Made by a program: the position numbers and the translations under genes
Assembly (NCBI GenBank): GCA_035578175.1
Contig: JAQMRL010000001.1
Coordinates: forward strand, 434,385,545-434,449,544
Source: Catonia carolina
Taxonomy: Eukaryota > Arthropoda > Insecta > Hemiptera > Achilidae
Direction of reading: 5' to 3'
DNA length: 64,000 nucleotides
Part shown: positions 58,350-64,000 of the stretch, piece after piece
Numbering within the stretch: position 1 is the stretch's first letter
How the letters are laid out: every line of letters starts with the position of its first letter
Notes under the pieces: model-generated
Told to the model about the DNA's origin: nothing
The model's input: the letters and a program-made list of their open reading frames with translations, nothing else
Database searches by the model: none

Positions 58350-59480
58350 AGGTAATGAAGAAATTCAGCGCGTTGATGAGTTCTGATATCTGGAAACGGC
58401 GATAAATGCCGACTAGACTGAAGCCAGAAGTAAAAAATAGAATCGAGCAAGCACGACAATCATTTATGAAGATGAAAATCTCTTCTGACTAACCGTAATT
58501 TCAAAATGAACGTACTGAAAAAATATTTAAATTTTATAGGCCTATCTTTCCAATATTTTATGGAATAAAAACTTGGACCCTTACAGAAACTACTGTGAGG
58601 CGTATAATTTTTTTCAAAATGTGAGCTTAGGTAGGCCTACATATGAATGCTTTGAATTTCCCGGACGGAGAGGTCGATAAAGATGGAGTTCCTCCGTAAG
58701 AATGGATTGTGACCAACTACTTATGAAACCTATATCTGTAGCCTACCTAAGAAGTAAAATGTGTTAACTCCATTTTGGTGATTTTTCAGGAGGGCCAAAA
58801 AGTAAAAATATTTTTTTTCATTATTGAAGGTAACAAAATTTTAGTAGTTAAGTGTTAGAAACTTGAAATGTAGGCCTACTCCCGATTTCTACAGAAAATG
58901 TTTCTTATCTACAGATTTATTATTTCATAACTATAGGGGCCTACTCCTTCCCACCTCAACACGATAGGCCTACTTTAATACCTTTACCTCTTTCTGTGTT
59001 TTGTAAATTTTTAACGTTCTATATTAGTTTTAACTAAAATGTAAGGCAATTTTATAAAAACAACCTTTAGTGAAATACCTAGTGCTAACACTTAATTTAT
59101 AAAGAAGCAACATTTTATATACAATGTTTGATAAATTTCAAAATTTACTCAGTACCGTTTAGTGACAGATAAATAAAATACCAAATACAACGAAAATTCA
59201 AGCAAAATTTTAGGATTAGGCCTATTATAAAAACACCTTCAATAACTATTTTACAAAAATCTTCCATATAAACTACAAATTTCCAGCATTAGAGCATTTA
59301 TTTCTGATTTTAAAGGCAGTTTTAACTCAATTTTGCCAAAATTGGAGTTAACACCCTTTACCTCTGTGGTACAGATATACTTAGGTAATTAAAACAAGGA
59401 AAATGGAATACTTCGGTCTTGTTACGCACGGTGATAGGCCTAAATACTTATTACTGTAACTCATCACCCAGAGAAATGTC
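58350..59480 (+). pseudogene. Ghost of an RTE/R2-like LINE C-terminal region
   Basis: Plus-strand snippets in order: NRIEQARQSFMKMK, FPIFYGIKTWTLTET (58440-58600), then KTRKMEYFGLV (59389-59425) and LITQR. Matches the post-RT order of many LINEs but is heavily decayed, with TAGGCCTA words lying inside it. Confidence 0.55.
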
Positions 59481-60269
59481 CATCTACTGGCTGAAGAATT
59501 TAAGCACATGTTAGGCCTATGTCAGGACACCACAAAAGCTACTTCGTGCTCCTATATCCAGGTTTCAGATAAAGCTATTGGTTGCCAACCTTCGACAATA
59601 CGAGATGATATTGGAAGAAGATTAGATCTAACAATTTAGTACTAGCCTACTTAGACCTAGGCCTATATAGAAATGTATCAAAATAAACCGTACTCCGTAG
59701 TTTCAATAAAATGTAAACCTAGTCTACCTCACGATCTGTTCATCCTATTTTGCCTTTACGTTTCTTAATGTTTTCGTAACAAATTTAAAATAAATTACTA
59801 GCCCATTCGATTAAGTAAATTTACCATAAAGTTTAAAGATTAAAATATTTTTTTATTAATAGTTTATAACTTGTTAGGGACAAAACTTTTTTAAGAAATT
59901 TACTTAGAAATAATTTCCATTGTCAAACCCAAAACAAAACCTTTCGGTATGCGTAGGCTACCTACGACAAAAGGTTTTGAATTCATTATGGTGAACATTT
60001 TAAAAATAACTTTGTTATAATGTTATTACAAATTATAAAAACGTAGCTATAAAACCTATAATTAAACACCTATTTCAAATTCAAATTCAGATTAAATCAT
60101 TGAAGGATTTCTGTATGAAAGGAATATTGAATGAAACATTATGCGCAACCTTCTCTCCCGTTCGTTAAAGTCACCGAATAAAATTGGCAAATAGCGTGAC
60201 ACCTGCATCTTAATTTTTTTTTAATAGGCCTATATTATTAGCAAGGCGTATGTTTTCATACAATAATAA

Positions 60270-60270
<1 letters not shown>

Positions 60271-60344
<74 letters not shown>
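60271..60344 (+). repeat. (ATT)n microsatellite
   Basis: About 24 uninterrupted TTA units. Confidence 0.98.
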
Positions 60345-61466
60345 GCAGTCTAATTGTATAGTTTATTCATTGCATAGGCCTACATAGTAGGTAGTAGACC
60401 TACATTTGATTAAAATTTCCCAATAAATTTGAATTTTGTTAGATAATGAGCTATTATGTTTATATCTCTAGAATAATGTTCGGAGAGGCATAGTTCCTAG
60501 AGCCAAAAAGATTTCTCAAAATAAGTCAACCAGTGAATTTTATTTTTGTATATAATAAGTTAGATAAGTAGATAGAGAATAACCTGCCTTGGGATACAAA
60601 GAGAGTAGACCGGCTTAACTTCAGGTTCTTATTCAGAACTGCTGACAATAGATAAACCTAATTAAGAGTAGATGGCCGAATAATCTTCAACCTTCGTTAG
60701 AGAAAAAAACAATAGGAACTTATATATCTCGCACTTTGCGACAAAAGAAAGATTTCTGCTTAGTTTAGTATTTGACTATTTTTGTCTAGATCGCTTCTAT
60801 TTGTTGTTACTTGAGTAAAAACTACAACTGTGCAACATTTTAGCACAATCAACAGTTAAGCCTATAATGTTAATAGTGTTATCAACTTTCATGTCACTTG
60901 TGTGACGAATCCGCTCAGAGGTAGCCTCTCAAGACGACTGACAAAAGATTTCTATTCCATCTTTGTTCAGTAGGTCTATCCTAGATGGGTTTTGTGTTAG
61001 GTGAGGAGTGGACCGTGATTGAATTTGTAAATTTATCTAATAGTACCTATAGTTTCTGTGAACGCGTGAGCAGTGTCTTTATTGTTTCGTGAAACGTTTT
61101 GACCTCTGAGTAATGTTTTGTAGCTGATATGTGTTGGACAGCCTGTGATTATGCGTTAAGCTTTGTACTACTGGAATTTCTGAAAACGTTTAATGATAAT
61201 TTTTTTTTAGCTGACGATAGGTTTTTTAAAATTTAGCGATGAAGTAACTTGTAACTGTTTATTTTCTTAGTAACTAGAAGAGTAGATTTATAGTGAATAA
61301 ACTGTAAAAATATTTCCGTCACACGCTAATAGATTGCCTTTTAAGCCGGGTACGTGGGTTCCATGACAGTCTAGTTAGTATTTGACTATTTTTCGTGGTT
61401 CTGTCTAGTGTCAGTCGTAAGTATTTCACTGTGGTTTTCGGTGGGTGTCGTCTGAGAGTAAATGTA

Positions 61467-61519
61467 ATGAATTGTGATTTTTCTATTTTAACGAAAATTC
61501 AGGATTACTTCTACGACAG
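61467..61519 (+). CDS. Possible first coding exon of an unidentified gene
   Basis: ATG followed by 17 codons (MNCDFSILTKIQDYFYD plus two bases of an Arg codon), ending at a donor-like AG|GTGATT. The upstream 1 kb is CpG-richer than average. No downstream exon was found in the window and the peptide is not recognised, so this is speculative. Confidence 0.2.
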
Positions 61520-62114
61520 GTGATTTAATATAATATGCCTATTTTATATCGGTAGGCCTTTAACTAGCACAATATTAACAGGAATGTGGCCATTACTATC
61601 ATATAGGCCTACTACCTACGAAAGAGCAAGTGAAGAGCTTCCATTTAGTAAGCAGCAGCATTGTTTTTATGACAAATGGTTAATAAGTAGGCCTACGTCA
61701 AACAGCTAAAAATGTATTGGATAGTACGCCAAAGAGACAGTTAACCAAACACTCATCTGCCTATTGAATTTAGAAGGAACTTAAAGCCTGCGCTGATGTA
61801 TTAAATATTCTCGTATCCAAATTTATTTCAAATGAAGTTGTTGCATCTTGTTAAGTCCTGTAGAAATAATTTTGTTATTATTCAACAAGTATATTTTTTT
61901 AATAGTAGAAGGTAATAAAAGTCCCTTTTAATGTTTCACTTTTTAGAAGCAGTTTATGAACAATAAAATATTCTGTTTTATTTTAAACATTTGTTGTTAA
62001 GTATTTTAATTTTATTTTTATTCTACAATTTGAAGTAAAAATTCCTGAAATTGTGGCAGGCCAGCCTAATAAGAAATTCCAATATTTAAAAAAAAGATAC
62101 AAGGCAACCAGAAC

Positions 62115-62175
62115 GGCTCTCGACCATATAAAGATGTTGTTGAAACATCTTTATAGTGTTGTAAGGTCGATACCA
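62115..62175 (+). other. Imperfect hairpin
   Basis: ATAAAGATGTT and AACATCTTTAT pair around a four-base loop, with an outer CGACC/GGTCG pairing that leaves an asymmetric bulge. Too short and asymmetric to call a miRNA precursor. Confidence 0.25.
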
Positions 62176-62279
62176 TATACTTCATGAACATCACAGTATC
62201 TTATAAGAAAAATATCTAGTTATATACAGTACATAGGATGGTTGAGGAATACAGCTAGCTACATAGAATACAGAAATGT

Positions 62280-62470
62280 AGCGTGTCCTGCCGGGCGGGG
62301 CGAGATGAAGTTGTGTTGGCCGTTAAAATGGTGGGGGCAGGGCTCCACAAATCACACCTCCACAGCCATCCAGATAGTTATCTGCTGTAATTTACAACGT
62401 GTTGTAGCCGCGGTACAGCCACATTCCACCCCTCTCCGCTCGTGATCTTATCCCCCTCGCACCCCCAAAA
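62280..62470. other. GC-rich island
   Basis: About 190 bp of GC-rich DNA (ccgggcggggcgagatg; gtagccgcggtacagcc; ccacccctctccgctcg) in an AT-rich background. Candidate promoter or conserved non-coding element; no coding exon recognised. Confidence 0.3.
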
Positions 62471-63317
62471 AGGAACAGAAAATAAAGTATAAGACTGGTC
62501 TCCGTCCGCAGATACCCGTGGTACAACACCAACTTCGAAATGTGAATAATAATCTCTCTTTTATCTTATTGCTTTAAAGTAATCACCAGCCGTTAAGAAC
62601 CGAAACGATTATGTTGTCGGCGTACAACACGCTACAAGTACTTTGTACACCGGTACATAACTAACATTTCAAATCTGAAATATGCACAAAGAACTTTTTT
62701 TATTTCTTCATTCTTTTTGTACTTCTTCATTGAACGGGCATGAATAATTTTAAGTGCGCGTGTATCGTTACAGTTTTCATTGACAGAGCCAACACATTTT
62801 TATAGCACATATTGTGTAGTCTGAAAGGTTTATAAATCATACAGTGTAAATAATTTAATGTCTGTATACAATTCAGCTGACACTGTGCGCCTATTGTTCG
62901 TATTTTAATGTATGCGACAGTACGCTTTAACTGATGATCACAGCCAACTCTCGCTTCCTTTGCCTTTTCACAATTAAATGATTTATTCAGTATAGCATGT
63001 ACTTGTTTTCATAGTACTTTATGTGTTGTAAATACACTTCTTGTACAGCGTTGTCCGTAACCTTTTGTATTAGAGCCTGGAAAAGAAGAATTATTCTGGA
63101 AAGTTGTACACAGCTGTTGTATTCGTTTATTTTTGCAGCACCTAAACCATTGTTAGTAACTCATTGATAGATCCGAACTAATGCAAACTTAAAACAACAA
63201 TTACCAAATGCTTAAACGTTGTCGTGAATAGGTGGATTCACAAAAATGAGATACAAATATTGAGCAAACTTTGGATCTATATTCTTTAACCTTTTCTTAT
63301 TTTTTTAAAAAACCCTA

Positions 63318-63359
63318 ATGTGTGTATGTTGCAATCTGTTTAATTTAGAACAATAACAT
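63318..63359 (-). mobile_element. SINE-B tail fragment
   Basis: Reverse-oriented tail (tgttgcaatctgtttaatttagaacaataa) immediately before a plus-strand SINE-B. Confidence 0.65.
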
Positions 63360-63640
63360 ACCCATCGAGTTGGCCTATCTAGAGGTAAAGTCGTCAGCAG
63401 ATTTTCGGAGACGTAGGTTTCTGTTTCAAAACCTAGTAAAGGTAGGTTTATTCGGATTTGAATATAGACAGTGGTTACCGTACTTTTATGATTGGGGTTC
63501 AATTAACTCTCTCAGGAATGGTCGGCCTGGGTCTGTACAAGACTACACCTCACACATCACTCTCATTTCATTGGGTCATGAGGTTACATGTTGTTCTGGA
63601 TTGAAAAGATTGCAATGTACACACAGGTATTAAAAAGAAG
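63360..63640 (+). mobile_element. tRNA-like SINE-B, nearly full length
   Basis: Starts acccatcgagttggcctatctagaggtaa-like head, followed by GGTTTCTGTTTCAAAACC (decayed B box) and the family body to gattgcaatgtacac. Confidence 0.78.
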
Positions 63641-63641
63641 A

Positions 63642-63868
63642 TTAAGCAATCCCTTGATCCAATGAGATGACGTGTAATGAGGTGCAGTCTTGTACAGAAT
63701 TAGAACACATATTCCTATAGTTAACCCCAACCATCAAAGTACACTGGTAACCATTGTCTTGTATTCAAATCCGTATAAAACTATCGTTCCTAGGATTTGA
63801 ACAACGAACCTTCGTCTCCGAAAATATGCTGACGAGTTTACCTTTAAATAGAACAATCCGGTGGGTTA
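63642..63868 (-). mobile_element. tRNA-like SINE-B, inverted partner
   Basis: Minus-strand SINE-B from its aatccggtgggtt head back to ccaatgagatgacg; tail to tail with the previous copy. Confidence 0.78.
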
Positions 63869-63929
63869 ATTATTTAACAAAAAATATTTAAAACGTTTAA
63901 ATATTTTTTGTTAAATCATTAACCCACCG
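63859..63929. repeat. 34-bp palindrome with 3-base loop
   Basis: Arms 63859-63892 and 63896-63929 are reverse complements with a single mismatch (63871 / 63917). Each arm ends in the SINE-B head ggtgggtt/aacccacc. Confidence 0.93.
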
Positions 63930-64000
63930 AGTCAATGTGGAAGATTAAACTGAACGTTTCCAAATCACAACAGGTAACTCTCACACTTCGGCCTGTTGGT

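Larger units (their letters stand above)
57377..61700. repeat. Field of dispersed TAGGCCTA octamers
   Basis: About 15 perfect TAGGCCTA palindromes by eye, including 57377, 57681, 57880, 58537, 58632, 58871, 59217 and 59435, plus many TAGGCTA/TAGCCTA variants. Only one perfect copy was noticed in the other 59 kb (31914). Confidence 0.75.

Noticed and set aside
62115..62175. miRNA precursor
   Set aside because: The stem is only 11 bp with a large asymmetric bulge; does not meet precursor criteria by eye.

Overview
The window is AT-rich, repeat-laden nuclear DNA of an arthropod, most likely an insect. The evidence is one intron-rich gene with GT-AG introns together with mariner, piggyBac-like and pogo/Tigger-like transposons, non-LTR retrotransposon fragments and several tRNA-like SINE families. 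I cannot fix the order from sequence alone; a hemipteran would fit but this is not shown.

One real protein-coding gene can be reconstructed in full. It is a plus-strand SLC1 excitatory amino acid transporter (EAAT) in nine coding exons between 12260 and 43868. All junctions keep frame and give 470 codons plus a stop. It carries the NMDGT motif, the GAAGIPQAG hairpin and the D..RT..N...D substrate/sodium motif of glutamate/aspartate transporters. Its eight introns (about 1.3 to 6.7 kb) are filled with mobile elements. Any 5' UTR exon upstream of 12246 was not found.

Layout. 0-12 kb: SINE-A copies, a fold-back element (1850-2146), a tRNA-like SINE (2853), LINE remnants, a pogo-like derivative (4694-5364), a deleted mariner (5452-5956), more SINEs, a MITE with AATT ends (10630-10976) and a 5'-truncated LINE (11026-12201) lying just before coding exon 1. 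12-44 kb: the EAAT gene. Its introns hold a pogo-like derivative (14975-15690), a SINE-A copy split by a LINE (20133-22051), a fold-back element beside exon 3, a TTAA-flanked piggyBac-like element containing another insert (23570-25353), a snap-back mariner (28102-29028), degraded LINEs (32-36.4 kb and 40.6-42.5 kb), and a mariner relic with a 168-bp segment tandemly triplicated in frame (38.6-39.5 kb). 44-51 kb: 3' flank, a tRNA-like SINE (45674-45915), and a decayed Tigger-like transposase interrupted by a SINE and by a MITE that itself holds a poly(A) insertion. 51-64 kb: mostly non-coding DNA with a few SINEs, a second copy of the 0.96-kb F repeat, a LINE ghost, striking local enrichment of the octamer TAGGCCTA (57.4-61.7 kb), an (ATT)n tract, two GC-richer islands and a cluster of inverted SINEs ending in a 34-bp palindrome.

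The transporter is the only gene with a host function I can support. Everything else recognised is mobile DNA. I did not find a convincing undescribed multi-gene system. The most unusual signals are the TAGGCCTA field, the inverted-end mariners, the in-frame 168-bp triplication, and insertions flanked by long (45-60 bp) direct repeats.
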